DNA of 64,000 bases from positions 22,683,947 through 22,747,946 of the forward strand of contig JAVTVX010000015.1 in assembly GCA_033439265.1 (NCBI GenBank), given 5' to 3'. Source of the stretch: Dillenia suffruticosa. Its lineage: Eukaryota > Streptophyta > Magnoliopsida > Dilleniales > Dilleniaceae. The position numbers were made by a program, and so were the translations under genes. Shown in pieces: positions 22,086 to 34,864 of this stretch; within the stretch, counting starts at the first letter, position 1, and every line of letters begins with the position of its first letter. The notes under the pieces were generated by a model. It saw nothing but the letters and a program-made list of their open reading frames with translations. It was not told where the DNA came from and searched no databases.

Positions 22086-24512
22086 AGAACCAATTTTGAA
22101 TTTTAGTAACTATAGTTTTTTGATAATCAGATCGAAAATGAGTCCTTTGTGCTAGTTGTCTTCATTTTTTTGAGCGTTTCCAAGGTTAACACAAATAAGT
22201 AAATGAAGTATCCAAACACATTTACATTATTCACAATAATTTCACATGATCTTGTTATTATCATAACATTACTTCTTATGAAATGCTGAATTTTGCAATT
22301 ATAAAATTTCACATGGTTCTCCAATTACCAATCTCCAATTTTCATTTCTTCTGATTGCTAATTTAAATTCCAATTGCTCTTATTGACTGGACATTGAGTA
22401 ACATAACTGCATATTGCAAATAAAAAATTTATGCTTCTTTAGGCTGCATCTTGATACATTGGTAAGTTTAATTTAACCTAATGTTACCTAAATTACACCA
22501 AATAGTGGTATTGATGAAGTTCATGTTATATTTTGACAGTTTTTGTGGGAAAATGATGACATTTATGCTTTCCTTTTTTTAATAATATCTTGATAATGTT
22601 GCTATTACTACTATTAGTACTATTGATGTTATTATAACTTTAGTGTTAGGTACATCAATATTGGATCTTAGTCATATTGTAGTTTTTGGAAGTATATTTT
22701 AACCTCATTGGAGTTAAAGATCATGCGAGTTAGTTGAGGCTTTTCTCAAACATGTAGCGGCAAAGATGGTACAATCTAGTAATGGGGTGAAATGGACATT
22801 CCGCTATTAAAAGGGGTGATGATGTTGCTGGATGATAAATGACATGTGTAGCTAGTAAATTTGGTAACTTATTTCAAGAAACAAGTAGCATCATTAAGGA
22901 CTATTACTTCTCAAGGAATATCTACAAATAAAAGTGGATATGCAAAAAAGGAATATTATTGTAGCAATATCCTGCAACATATAATGCACATTCAGATGTC
23001 AATGGAGAAAATGAGCTTGCCTAAAGCTAGAATGGAGAATAGGCGGAAGTAAGTTCAACAAGTTAAAATGCAAGTAAAATAGATCACTGTGGGAACTCAT
23101 TTTACGGCATACTTTATTAGGTTTTCCTAGGATAGCTTGTCAACTTGTCTGTACTTGTGAGAACACATCTTCTGTAGTGTGATTGCAATAGGCATATCCA
23201 ACTAAGCATTTGTTAACATAGGGATTCAGGTGGCGTTGTATTTATGGATGTCAATTAAGTGTCATTTTATGAGGACGGATGCCATTAGCATTGTAGAGAC
23301 CGACAACACCTTTCATGATACTTGTTTTATATGGACTCGAGGGGCCATTTAAATAGCTCAAGTGATGCGTTATGTAATGAAAGTTCACTTTTTGCTGTTC
23401 TTGCAAAGAGAGGCATGCTTTTGAGTATGAGGTTTGGTGTGATGCTGTGTTTGACAAGAAAGGAGGAATCTTGTGTTAAAAGCAAAGGTTGGATATTCAA
23501 GAAGAATTCTTGTTACTCAGGTCTTCTGCATCAAATTTCCCCCATTTTATAGAATTGCCCCCAAGGAAGTTTGCTCGTTTAATATATGTATGTATGCATG
23601 AGAGTGAACCAGCTTAGATATACAAATAAGGGAAGAACTTCGAGGTAGGGGTATGGATGAGTATGGTTTATCATAATGGAATCACAAGATAAGCTTCAAC
23701 AGCTTCTACTTATTTGGAGGATGTTTTGATCCAATGCTGGCAGAATTTCATTTATAGGATATTGAAAAGCTTTTCTTGTCTGTGTAATGTGCTGGAGATT
23801 ATAGATGATGGCAAAATCAGTCACCTTGTGCTCCATATTATCAACAAGTTCGCTAAAGTTACCCATATTGTAACATAATTAGCCTTTTCTATTTTCCATT
23901 GTGATAAAAAATCCTAAGCATGTAGGAAAAGGAAGTGGAGATTATGCTGTCGGAGAGGAGACTGGACAATGGGTGTAGAAGACATTTCTTTAGCAATAGG
24001 CTTGTTGGATACATTGCATTAGTATAAGTAGAAAGGTATAGATAATGATTTCAGGGGACTCTTGCTATTCATCCACCTGCAGTACCAGGATGTATTTATT
24101 TGCAGTTAAAAACATGACTGGTTTAGCTGATTGGGGCTTCAATGAAAATCCACATAAATGAATGAGAAAGGGGATGAAAATTTTCTAGTAGGTAGAGTTC
24201 AAGAAGGACTTTGAGATTGGCTCTCATTTCAAAAGAAAATTTGTGGAAGCACTCTTAATTACGCAATGATGGTGCACCAGGAAGCATCTTAAAATACATG
24301 TATGTGCATTTGGAGTTTGGTTTCTACATAGATGTTGCTTGATGTGATGATTTAACAGCCCAGAGAGAGCTGGTTAAGCCATTAGAGTGTCCACAAGAGG
24401 CAGGAACAAGCTATTCAAGGAGTAAGAGCACGGGGGAGCGTATATGCCATTTCTAGACAATATTTATAGAAGTTTGATAAACACATGGCAGCACTCATCT
24501 TGCTCTCAGCTG
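22086..24512. other. Host-like single-copy-looking DNA, no gene recognised
   Basis: AT-rich sequence with only short open frames (the longest about 76 codons, near 23322-23552) and no domain I can name. Because DUF1295 exons start at 24981, upstream exons or introns of that gene could lie here, but I could not find family motifs such as the expected W-rich and RHPNYFGE-type segments. Confidence 0.4.
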
Positions 24513-24641
24513 GGGCTCACCCGATGTATGAATTGCTTCCCTGCTTAGTGCAGGGGTAGGGGAAGGGTGAGCATATATGTACGCAGCCTTTCCCTTGCAT
24601 TTTTGCAAAGAGGCTGTTTTCATGCCTCAAACCCATAATCT
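24513..24641 (-). mobile_element. Au-type SINE fragment
   Basis: The minus strand reads AAACAGCCTCTTTGCAAAAATGCAAGG-like sequence followed by AAGGCTGCGTACA and then a CCCCTACCCCTGC segment, the hallmark body of the plant Au SINE. A degenerate Pol III B box (gggtttgaggc) lies at its 5' side near 24632. The 5' A-box part is not visible and no target duplication is clear, so this is a truncated copy. Confidence 0.75.
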
Positions 24642-24980
24642 CGAATATTAATTGATCATTGCTCTTCTAAATTTTGTTGCGTCATACACCTCTGAACAAT
24701 ATTGATTCTCTCTTAGTGATTGTAAATATTTTATTTTGCAAGTTCCTCTTGTTCAATTTACCATGTATGCTCTGGACAGAAGTTAAGCAATTATTTTGGC
24801 CTTATATCCCCATCCATGATCCTTTGGAGGAAAAAAAAAAGAGAGAGGAACAAAAGAAGAGACCAAAGTTGAGGTCCCTAACAAAATAATTTTTTTCTAT
24901 CCTGGGGTTTACCTTTTTTTCCCCATGGTATTTCAGTATCTTCAACACAAATAAGAGGCCTTCATTAGTGTTCTTGACAG

Positions 24981-27900
24981 ATTTTGCTTTGGTGGGGAAT
25001 ATTCGTGGCTTCAACACCTGTACCGGAAGGAACAGAGTGGCTTGTAATCCTTGGTCCAATCTTCCTCGCCTTGTTGCTTTTTTTGTTAGTGGCATACTGT
25101 CACGCCCCGAACCGGAGTCGTGAGCAGCCGCCTGTTACCCTGAATGCCGACTATATTTTTGTAGAAAATCGGGCAGAATCTCCCCAAAAATCGAAAGTTT
25201 CCCTTGTACAAATAAACCTGTAAATAAAATAAAATGGTCATTCCTGCCTCATAACAACCTACCAACCACAGCAGATATCCAGAACAACGCCAGGTTATAT
25301 AATTTTCGAACAATTCTAGCCACAAACCTCTTCTGTCATGGCCAACTAAAGTATGAGCAGCCGCTACACCGAGCGAACCTAAAGTTTATACAAATGTACA
25401 ACAAATTTCCCAAGTAGAAAATTTAAACGCTTACAGATGCCTCAATGCAAGTAAAATGAACCAAAGTGAGAGTTATGAACACAACTACCCATAAGTTATA
25501 TAGTCATCCCATATTATACATGGTCAACTACGGACCTCAATATCAAGACCGCGCAGGTCGAAACAAAGTACGAAATTCATCTTTCAAATTTAAACTTAAA
25601 TCTCACCATCGTGAATCACCCAAATCCACCAAAATCTCTAAGATCTAAAGCGTTGCTCCAGCACAACAATAATCCTGTTTGAGGAAGCAAAAGGAAGGGG
25701 TGAATATCATGGAAAGATACCCAGTGAGTGAGGAGGATAATATCAAGCATAAATAGTGTGGGTAAACCATTGGAGTGTCAAATAATATCATTTGAAACAA
25801 AAATTTACATTTCGCAGCAAAACATGATATGTTTAGCAATTTGAAATCATTTAATCAATCACACGATACAAGCATGTATGCATCCATTTAAAAATCAAAT
25901 AATAGTAGAGCAAGCCAAAGATAATCCTGGCAAAGGTCAACCATGACTAAAGACAGACGTATCGAGGGTTTTATTATGTATAGAGTTTAAAATCGCTCTC
26001 TACCCTGACGTTGGCCATGAGTTTGCTGGGGCTAACTCATTATCATGTATAGGACCCTGCTCGGTGCTAGACGATGGCATCACACTCGTCCTCCCCTATC
26101 GTGGGTTTAACCGGCCATGCTTATAGCCATTATAATCAATGACGTTTGCGGATACCTCTTGCAAAAGCATATCCGAGCAACCCGTGCCTCTACAAACGCC
26201 CTTCGTAATTACGGAATCATCAATGTCATCATCATAGTATCACAAGGGTACAACGTCCCACAAGAAAGAATCATATCATGCATAACTAGTGGGCATCCAA
26301 CCCACATAGTTTATCAAAGCATTTGAAATCCACGTACCAATATATTTCATCAAATCATTCCAAAACCTCATACCAATACAACCGTAAAAGGAATTTATCT
26401 ATTTTCAAGTAATGGTACAAATTTTGTTTCATGTCAAACCATGGATACATAGTCATTGTAAATATAATTTAAGACACTCTAATAACCACAAAATAGATTT
26501 TAATATCATACGTCAAATCAATGCATATCAAAAGCATGTTTTATCAAAAAACACGACAGAAAACACGTTTCACTATTTCATGCAAGAGATTAGAGTTCCA
26601 CTTACCTTTTTAGAGAGGGTGGTCACACCCTATTTTTTTTCATTTCAATCCAATTGACTCCTAGAGTTCAAAAGACAAACTTAATCAATCATCATAATTT
26701 AATATCAAATAACGGTCTAATATGGGATTTTCAATTTTTTTTCTTCTCAAATTTAATATAACTGTAACTGACACAATCCCTTTTTTAGATTCCCGTTTCA
26801 TCACTTTCGAATTATTTGGATCACCAATGATCAATTTTTTCAATATTTCTCATTTTCTCTAATTTTCCTCGAATTTAATATTATATAGTTTCTGATTCTA
26901 AATTTCACATAATTTTGACAAATTTAATTCAAATATTGAAATAATTGCATTTCTCTCACCTAGGGTTTCTCGGATCTTAGACCTAACTTTCGTTCGCTCG
27001 TCGAACTAGTCTAAATCCTGTAATATTTCTAAATTTGAAACGAGGTTAGCAACTAATTAAATTTCTAAATGCCAAACCCTAGAATTATATCCAATTATAG
27101 TCGTTACCTGCAGTAAAGAAGATGCAGGTGAGCTCTCGAAGGGAACAGCTGGTCGTGGGCTCGCGGGCCGACGGGCTAGTGGGTTCACGGGCTCGCAGCT
27201 CGGCTTGCTGGCCGTAGTGGGTTTCGCGGGCCGCAGTGGGCTCATGGGTCAGCAGTGGGCTTCGCAGACTGGCGAGTGCTTGCGGGCTAGGGCTCTCGCT
27301 CGCGAGCTAGAGCGCTAGTGGGCTAGAGCGCTCACGGGCTAGGGCTCGGCGAGGTCTACATTTGAGCACTCACGTGCTGAGGGGCGCGCTCGCGAGCTGA
27401 GGCGAGCGCTCGAGAAAGGATCACGCGCTGTGAGGCGCGTACGCTCGCGCAAGGGTCACGCGCTGTGGGCTGTGCTCGCGTAGAGGGTTGTGCTGGGGCA
27501 CGCTCGTGCTCGCGCTCGTGTAGGGATCGCGATGCTTACGGGAGATCACGCGCTGGGCTAGCGCAGTAGGTTGCACGATGTGCAAAGGAGGAAGGCGCTG
27601 CTCGCGAGACATCGTGAGCTGGGCTCGCGCTGGAAGGATCGCGCTGTGGCGGAGGAGTTGCGCTCGCGAGAAGGCGTTTCAGTGGCGGCTATCGTGGGAG
27701 GAAGGCGAGGCGGTGGGCGGCGGCGATGGCGGAAAGGGAGCGGCTGTGGGAGAGGAAGAGACGGAGTGAGAGAGAGAAGAAAAGAGAGAGAGAGAGAGAA
27801 GAAGAGATTAGGGCTTTTTTAGCCGTAATCCAATTTGGGTTTTTTTTTTCTGTTTCTTTTTCTTTTTCCTTTTCTTTTCTTTTATCATTATTATTATTAT

Positions 27901-28458
27901 TATTTATATATATATATATATATTCATTTTACCATAATTTTCACGTATACAACAATAATTTAAATACACCAACAATATAATTTAAATATCCCAAAATAAA
28001 AAATCAATATAAATAATTAAAATTTCTCATACAAAAATACGGTATCACAGAGTCGACGTTACATATACTGCTGCTTGAGGTACAATTAACTTTTAAGTTT
28101 CTTTGTGTTTATTGCTTTCTTCCTGATATTTGCTTATGATATGCAACTGGAATATGATTGGAGGCAGGAGTAAGCTGATAAGAAGTTTGGAAATATAGCT
28201 AGATATAGAGTGTACAAAAGAACAACTAGGTGGCCTTTCATAATTTGTTTGTTAACTACGAGATCTTTTTTGTTTCACTTTTAATTGGAAGCTTTGGAAA
28301 GGAGACCCGAATTTAACTCTTACATGTCCTCCTCCAGCCCTCTCATTCCGCTACCTACTGCATTGTATCGGAATTCGCCTTCCTGGTTTAAAGGAGCCTT
28401 CCTCTTTGAATTTCCTTTCTACAACAAGAATTTTCCTGGAGAAGGGGCAAACTGGTAA
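24981..28458 (+). pseudogene. DUF1295 / steroid 5-alpha-reductase-like protein, C-terminal exons, disrupted
   Basis: Three exons fit the C-terminus of the plant DUF1295 membrane-protein family. Exon a (24981-25097 plus 28069-28079) encodes LLWWGIFVASTPVPEGTEW and WLVILGPIFLALLL, then VSGILLLE. Exon b (28168-28229) encodes ADKKFGNIARYRVYKRTT. Exon c (28338-28458) encodes PLIPLPTALYRNSPSWFKGA then FLFEFPFYNKNFPGEGANW and TAA. All junctions have AG/GT borders; introns are 88 and 108 nt. Defects: a solo LTR (25098-28063) splits exon a, a one-base slip in a T run of exon a shifts the frame, and exon b has TAA at 28171-28173 where Ser is expected. Upstream exons were not found. The family is predicted to be a multi-pass membrane reductase; its substrate in plants is not established. 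Confidence 0.8.
25098..28063 (-). mobile_element. Solo Del/Tekay-type LTR inside a DUF1295 exon (fossil)
   Basis: On the minus strand it starts TGTAACGTCGAC (compare TGTAACACCGAC at 36947) and ends GGGGCGTGACA, about 2.97 kb, the length of the LTRs at 36947-39718 and 45018-47961. The GC-rich CGAGCG block is at about 27130-27760 and the conserved central words are present in reverse. Flanking 5-mers catac (25093-25097) and tatac (28064-28068) look like a target duplication with one change. No internal domain remains, as expected after LTR-LTR recombination. Confidence 0.85.
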
Positions 28459-30264
28459 CTTTATTCTCGGTCTCCGCAGATTCTAGTTTGCTTTCTTAAT
28501 TGAGACCTGCATTCACTACCCATTTGTTCACCGAGACTTATAAGCATGATGTGAATGCCTTGTTTAAAGCTTTCTTAACTCTGCCATGCTATTTGTTTTA
28601 CTTTTATTATAATATAGATCTCTAAGAGAGACCTAAGCTTTAGTATAAATCTACTTTTTCATTTGTGATAGATTCATTTTTCCATAACTAATATGGAAAG
28701 ATGCAAATGTAAGGAGGAAAAAATTATTGCATGACTGGAAAAGAGTAATGGATCTAAGCTGGTCTTAGCATATAGAGGTGTGTATTATTTTTTGTGATGG
28801 CTTATTGTAATTTTCCTTTTTGTTGTGCAATGTTGGATATGGTTTTGTGCAAACTCTGTCTCTCTCTCTCTCTATTTCCCCTATTTCTGGTAAGGTAGAA
28901 TAAAATATTGGGAAGAGAGTAAAAACAAGAGAAAGGAGACAAGAAACATACAAAGAGGGACTATTGCAGACCACCAACATAGGTTAAAGGAAAACTTCAA
29001 TCTAATTCATTAATCAAAGCATCACAAAGAACACTAATGCCTCAATGTATAGACAAAGCTCTAAAAAATATGGAAATAATATGAAAAGAACAATTTCACA
29101 AAAGTTGGTAACAAACTAAATCATAGAAATTGTGATGAAAACCTATATTAAATAATTTTTAGTATATTCTAATTCAGTTCTCCCTGGCTAAAAGGACTCC
29201 TCGAGCGACGTGGCAAAAGCTGTTCATCAAGGAGGGTGAATGAGGTAACTTTGTAGGTGAACTGCACGTGAAAACAGGCCCGCAATCACAAATTTACAAA
29301 TATCATGATAGCAGTTAAAATTGTCATCAAAGAGAACAAGGATTTGAATTCTCTTTGTTGGTAATTTAACAAATTAATGTAAGTTCCATACCTATAAATG
29401 ATATGTAGAAAAAGCAGAGGAGCAAAAGAAGAAACCTAGAATGACATGACAATTACTCACAATTCGAAAGAAAAACATCTTTTTCAATAATTGTATCAAA
29501 TCAATTTACATCACATCGTTAAAAACTCATTCACAATTTTACTTTTTTCACATCCATTTCAACCTTTACAATATTCTCAATATTCTAGACTAGATCTGTT
29601 ACAAACTTTTCCTTTTCCTCTTGTAGACATGAAACAAGAATGTGATCAACCACAGGTTGTGTCTCTTCAATTAGTGAGAACTCTCATCAACTATATGGAG
29701 ATTCATTAGATTCCAATTTTGTACTAGCCTCTTGGGATTCTGGATATTGTTTAACTCTTAACGGATTTGTCTAAACTTACTTTTGAATTCTTTAACTGTC
29801 ATGAATATATGTTGTTTAACTACATTAGTGCATTCCATTCGGCAAATTATTTAAAACGATGATTATATGGCTGAGATGTAAATTCCCTCTTTATTTTGGT
29901 ATGGTATTCTACATAATTATGTGCATTTGAGTGTTGGACACCATAGTCAAAGAATCTGCATAAAAGGAGTCGGTCTCGAAAGTGTATGTAGGGACTTGTC
30001 TTGAAAAAGAGGAATAACATGAAGGATGAAAACTACAAAGAGAACTACAACCGTTATTTATGTGAGAATTTGCAATCGCAAAAGTCACTCAAGTAATAAA
30101 GTAGTGAAGTAATGATTGTCCCCCAAGGATTGCTAATTATTAATTTAGCTTACTATTTGTAATGCTTAGAATATGAATTTTATGACTAATGTATCTAGTT
30201 AACTAAAATCTACCAACTAAACTATAATGCATGAATTATTGAAAAATAAAGTCTACGAGATAAA
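28459..30264. other. Host-like DNA, no gene recognised; short CT repeat
   Basis: Sequence downstream of the DUF1295 stop codon. It holds a (TC)n tract near 28857-28874 and AT-rich unique-looking DNA. The longest frames (about 70 codons, such as 28765-28980 minus and 29491-29709 plus) show no motif I can name. Confidence 0.4.
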
Positions 30265-30420
30265 GAAGGAAGACATTTAATAGAGACGTTTAGACCACAT
30301 AAGAGGGACTTGCATATGATATTTATTAATCTAGAAAAAACATATAATAGGGTTCTCAAAGACAAACTTTGGTAGATGTTGATGAAGAACGAGATTCACA
30401 TGAGATACATTAATCTATAT
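30265..30420 (+). mobile_element. LINE reverse-transcriptase fragment
   Basis: One frame reads GRHLIETF...KRDLHMIFINLEKTYNRVLKDKLW and then HMRYINLY. This matches the non-LTR reverse transcriptase block around motif A (usual form DLHMVFIDLEKAYDRVPR..W...HxRYI). The catalytic Asp of the FID triplet is Asn here, and an in-frame stop follows the W codon. Only about 50 codons survive and no poly(A) tail or target duplication is evident, so it is an old internal scrap. Confidence 0.75.
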
Positions 30421-32679
30421 AAAATCAATAATTACTTCTAAAATTTATATTAATTAATAAAAATAAAATAAGGAAATCTCTCTCCCTTCCCTAATTTCAC
30501 AAAAATGATTGAAAGGTATAAAAAGGGACAAAGTACTCCCTCTGGTTTCTTGAAAGTAGTGTGAGTAAGAGAGGGGGCAAAGTCTAAGAAAGGAAAAAAA
30601 CACGGATTAGAAAAAATTAAAGGAGAACTGTTGGATCAAAAAGGTATTTCCAAAAGACGAGCTTAAGTAATTTCAAAAGCCCTATTAAAAGACGTGGGCC
30701 CATAGCAACAGGAATTCAAAAAACCTTCTCTCTTTTTCGGGTTTGAGAAGGAAATTTCAAAAGAGGTGGGCCATACCTTAAGAAATTTCAAAAGCCTTCT
30801 CTCTCTCTCTAAAAGAAATTGAAGGAAAGCATTAGAGTAGATGATGGAGGCAGATCGCAAAGTTCAAGGAGGCTTCTTGTCTCTTTGACCCGATGGCGAT
30901 GGTATATCTTTTTTTTTTAATCTTCTTTTTCTTCCTCCTATATTTATTTTCCATTCCTATTATTTATGCTCTCTCTCTCTCCCTCTCCCTTTCCCCCTCT
31001 CCCTCTCCCTCTCCCTCTCTCTCCTTGTCATACGAAGTTGTTTGTTCAAGAAAGATTGAAATGAGTAGTAGTCGAAGAAGTTAAGATCTCAAGGTCTTAG
31101 ATGGGTTTATAATTCCGTTAACGAAATTCATTCCTTGCATTTTTAGAAAGAGAGTCAAGTTTTTTTTCACCCGTGATTTTTGTTTTAACTCACACGTCAC
31201 ACAAGTCACAGTTCACCCACAATTGATCAGCGTTTTTAAGATCAATGTAGAAACAGTATTATAATTGGACCGACCCATGACATGTCTAAGTGGTCAGTTG
31301 AACTGGTCCGACTGACGGGTCGATCTGGTTTTAATAACATGAGTATAACTAATAAGTTTAATTTCTCTGTAATTAGAATAATTTTATATGTTACCATTCT
31401 TATATAGTGGTATAATTATGCTCTTTCTCCATATTTAGGGATATTTTCCTTGATCTTTGATCTTTGGTCTTCTGTTCCAAATTTGTATACCTTTTTGCTA
31501 GATCTATCGTTTTTGTCTTTGAATATGTTTATTTTGGTTTTGATTTCGTCAATTTTCGATCAAAATTTTGGGAATTTAGTGTTCGTGTTTTTGGTATAGA
31601 TGAGACATTTTGCCTCTCTCTTTCTCTCTCTGCGATTTTTGGGCTTAAAAACAAACTCGAGCCTGGCTCGAAATGGGCCCGAGACCCTTTCAATTTTTTG
31701 GGCCGAGCTCGAGTCTTGATTCTTTGAGCTTTCTTGAGCCAGGATTGGGCTTGAGCCCATAAAATTTTAAACGAGCTGAACCTGAGCTTTGCAAAGCCTG
31801 ACTCAGACACCTTGATTGCTAGCCCTAACCGGCACCACCCTCCTTTATTTAACCTTTGGACTGGCCATGGCAGAGTTAATAGAAACCATTCTAAAGCCCT
31901 AAATATTAAATAATTTCTAATGTATTCTGTGTCATTAGGTTTCACCTTTTCTTTGACTAAAGAAAGGACCAATAGTGCACTTTTAGTAACCTACATAAGC
32001 ACATTACTAGGGGCATCATCTATGCTTGTATAGGGAAGAAATGTAAATATATTGTGAAACAGTAACCAAAACAATACTAGTGGCTGATATGAAAACATCA
32101 CACTTGTTGGTTTCTTTTTTATTTTCCTTTTTTTCCCCTGGATTATGTTGATAAAGGGGTACAGGGGCTTTTTGTTTTTTTCTTCTTATGTTTCGTTTGG
32201 GGGGCAAGGTTGGAAGGAGAAAAGAGATCTAGGTTTCTATTGGTTTGTCAGTCCGGCTTCAAATCAACAGAAGTTACTTTTAGCTGGATTAGTGATGTGA
32301 GAGCATTTTTGTTGTCCATTAAGCTTTATGATAAACTACACAGCTTGCATTACATTGTAGGTAAAGTCATATGTAGATTATACTGTAGGGGTTTGAGTAG
32401 AAGATAATACCTTGTTAGATATTTATGGTGTGTGAAAAAAATGACTATCTTTCTGCAAAATACTACGGGAATGAGTTCCTTTGAAGTTGATTCACAACAA
32501 AAAGCTCTATGGTTACTTGGGTCAGCTGAGTAATGAGCCAAACATAATTTAGCACTGTTCATTTTTTTGCATTTATTTTTTCAGAAATGAATTCATTGTT
32601 CCATGCTAAATTTTTGCTATTCATGTCTCTTAAATCATTTACCATTTGTGCAAGGTATAGAACAAGCCAAAATGAGTGC
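30421..32679. other. Host-like DNA with microsatellite and low-complexity stretches
   Basis: Holds a repeated pair of segments around 30650-30810 (both containing a 'gtgggccat' word and 'atttcaaaagcc'), a CT-rich microsatellite (30970-31023) and a GAGCTCGAGCC-like stretch at about 31650-31800 of the sort common in dispersed plant repeats. No conserved coding frame was recognised. It ends at the Copia LTR. Confidence 0.4.
30970..31023. repeat. (CT)n / (CCCTCT)n microsatellite
   Basis: Uninterrupted pyrimidine tract alternating CT and CCCTCT units. The open frame across it (30893-31084) is a low-complexity artefact rich in Leu, Ser and Pro. Confidence 0.9.
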
Positions 32680-33037
32680 TGTAAGTTATGGGTACCGGGT
32701 AGGGTCGCCCATGTGGGTTTGATCCAAACCCATTCCCTTACATGTTTTTGAAATTTCAAAGGAGGGAAGGGAGGGAGTGGTTTTTTTAAGAGAAAAACCA
32801 ACTCCAACTCCCATAACCATCCTTCATGCACATTGAAGGTTGAGAGAGAATTCAAAAAAATAAAGGTAGAAGAAAGATCTACACCATATACATTGACTCT
32901 TGGATTGTGAACAAGAAGAAGATTCATCCATTGGTAACATTTTTCAGACCCGTACATCGAAAAGGTAAGTGATCCGACCCAAAATCTTGGGATATTAAAT
33001 ATTTATTTCGCTGTAATTGCATAAGAGAATGCTTTCA
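32680..33037 (+). repeat. Copia-1 5' LTR
   Basis: Starts TGTAAGTTATGGG and ends GAATGCTTTCA. It matches the LTR at 51004-51360 throughout. Confidence 0.9.
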
Positions 33038-33038
33038 T

Positions 33039-33050
33039 TGGTATTAGAGC
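33039..33050 (+). other. Primer-binding site of Copia-1
   Basis: TGGTATTAGAGC directly follows the 5' LTR. It resembles TGGTATCAGAGC, the complement of the 3' end of initiator tRNA-Met used by most plant Copia elements. Confidence 0.8.
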
Positions 33051-34199
33051 ATGATTTAGGGTGTTTCTTATTTTTTTTAATGTATATTCGAGTTCCATTT
33101 TTTTTAAAAGTTGAAAATGGTAACTTTGAATATAGACCATGAAATGCTTTAAAATTTGAAAGGTAGAGTACCCATGATGTTAAAAATTGATCTGCAAAAT
33201 TTTATGCATGGTCGTCATGTATTTTTGGAGAAAAATGAAACCCTAGCCGAAAAATGAAAATGCTTATATCTATTTGCATGATAGGTTTTATGATTTAAAA
33301 CTTGTATGATCAGATTTCCCATTAAAACTCCTTTCCAACCATATAAAGAACATGCAAAATGGTTTAGAAATGAGGGAGAAATCAAAATCTAAAAAACTGT
33401 TCGAGGTGCAGAAATCTAGAATTAGGGAAGACGATGAACAATGCAAAAAAATATAATCCCACTCTCGGGTCGTGGGCTGTGAAGCCCAAACGTCATGATC
33501 CAGACCTCAGATCGGAAAAGTAATGGCACCATTAGATTCAAAGACTCCAAAAATGGGGAGTAGGCAAAATCCGGTGGCCGGATTCAGCCGGGAAGGCGGC
33601 GTGTGGGCTTTACGCGCCGCTTGGGTCCGTAGGTGGGTCACCCACGCGCCGCCGCCGCCAGGGGGCACGTGAGGGAGCGTGACGCGCCCACTGAGGCCCC
33701 GTTTTTGTAAAAAAAAATTTTATTATTTTTTGCTTGATTTTTCTGTAATTTTTAAATTAGTAATTTTTTTTTTTAAATTGCAGAAAAATCAATTAACAAG
33801 TGAGACAAATTTCTGAAAATTTCTCACATGTTTGAAAAAATATTTTCTAGTTTATGCCTACCTGAATTAAATTTTATAACACATATTTGATTTGTACTCG
33901 TTGATTTAAGTATAAATAATTATGGATAGTATTTTAAAATTTTTTGGTTGGGTTCGTGTTCAATATATTACTTATACCATTTTAGGGATACGGTGAGAAT
34001 CAGACATACCCTTGCACATCTCCGGGGGAGATGCAGAGATGAGAGGACCCCGGAATGTTTGGCAAAACTGTATATGATGTTGCATTATAAGATGAAAGCA
34101 ACGCACACTTTGCCGTAACATCTATGGGTTATGAGTCGAAAATGTTATAAATTTCGGTGTTTGGGTCACTGGTTCAGAGGCAACGAAGCTAAGATTAAG

Positions 34200-34484
34200 A
34201 TTATTAGAAACTTCCTCCCTGATTATTTGATTGGAATGGCTGACAAAATATTATAGGATAATAAGTGGCTTTACCTCAAGGATTTCAGACTAAAACTGCT
34301 TAAGATGTGGAGAGATAGGGAGATAGAGATTAAAATGAAAAGGGTGTTGTCTCTAAAGATCAATGGCTCTACATCCCAAGCTGTTAGGAGATTCACTCCG
34401 AGAAATAGACTTTCAGTTGGGATGGTCAATATGATTACTCGCATGTATATAGAAGATAAGAAAGAAAAGAAAAAAGAAATGTGA
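34200..34484 (+). CDS. Copia-1 leader reading-frame remnant, unknown function
   Basis: Lies between the primer site and gag. Its tail encodes RRFTPRNRLSVGMVNMITRM and is homologous to the leader frames at 20044-20430 (minus) and 55481-55792 (plus). No domain recognised. A fossil remnant, listed because the position is conserved in three copies. Confidence 0.4.
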
Positions 34485-34864
34485 TTGTATAAATATATTT
34501 TTTTTTCTTCTTCTTTTCTTTGTGCATAGTTATCTACTGTGATGAGACAATGTCATGAACATATGATGTAATGTTTTTTCTCTTTATATATATATCAAGA
34601 ATGTGCATATTTTGTATATTTATGGGAGCATTTGAAGGGATATGTTTTAAATTCACATGATTTTAGTGGGAGTTTTTAGATTGGTAGAATGTAAGTAATT
34701 CTCACCTATGACTTAAAGAATTTTGCTATTTTGAAATCAAATTTATGATAATCAAACATTTGGATAATGGATGATGATTGGGAACTTAGTGATTTTTCGA
34801 GTTTACACCTTATGTTTATTTATGATAAATTTATTATATTTCATGTACAAAATTATATGAATGA

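Noticed and set aside
24780-24815. Possible upstream DUF1295 exon ending in NYFG
   Set aside because: Only four residues match the expected RHPNYFGE segment, the preceding residues do not fit the family and no donor site is in place.
24802-25095. 97-codon minus-strand open frame
   Set aside because: It is the antisense shadow of DUF1295 exon a and its intron, and runs through an A-rich tract.
31464-31972. Open frames up to 147 codons on both strands
   Set aside because: Low-complexity and GAGCTCGAGCC-type repeat composition; no motif, and overlapping frames on opposite strands.
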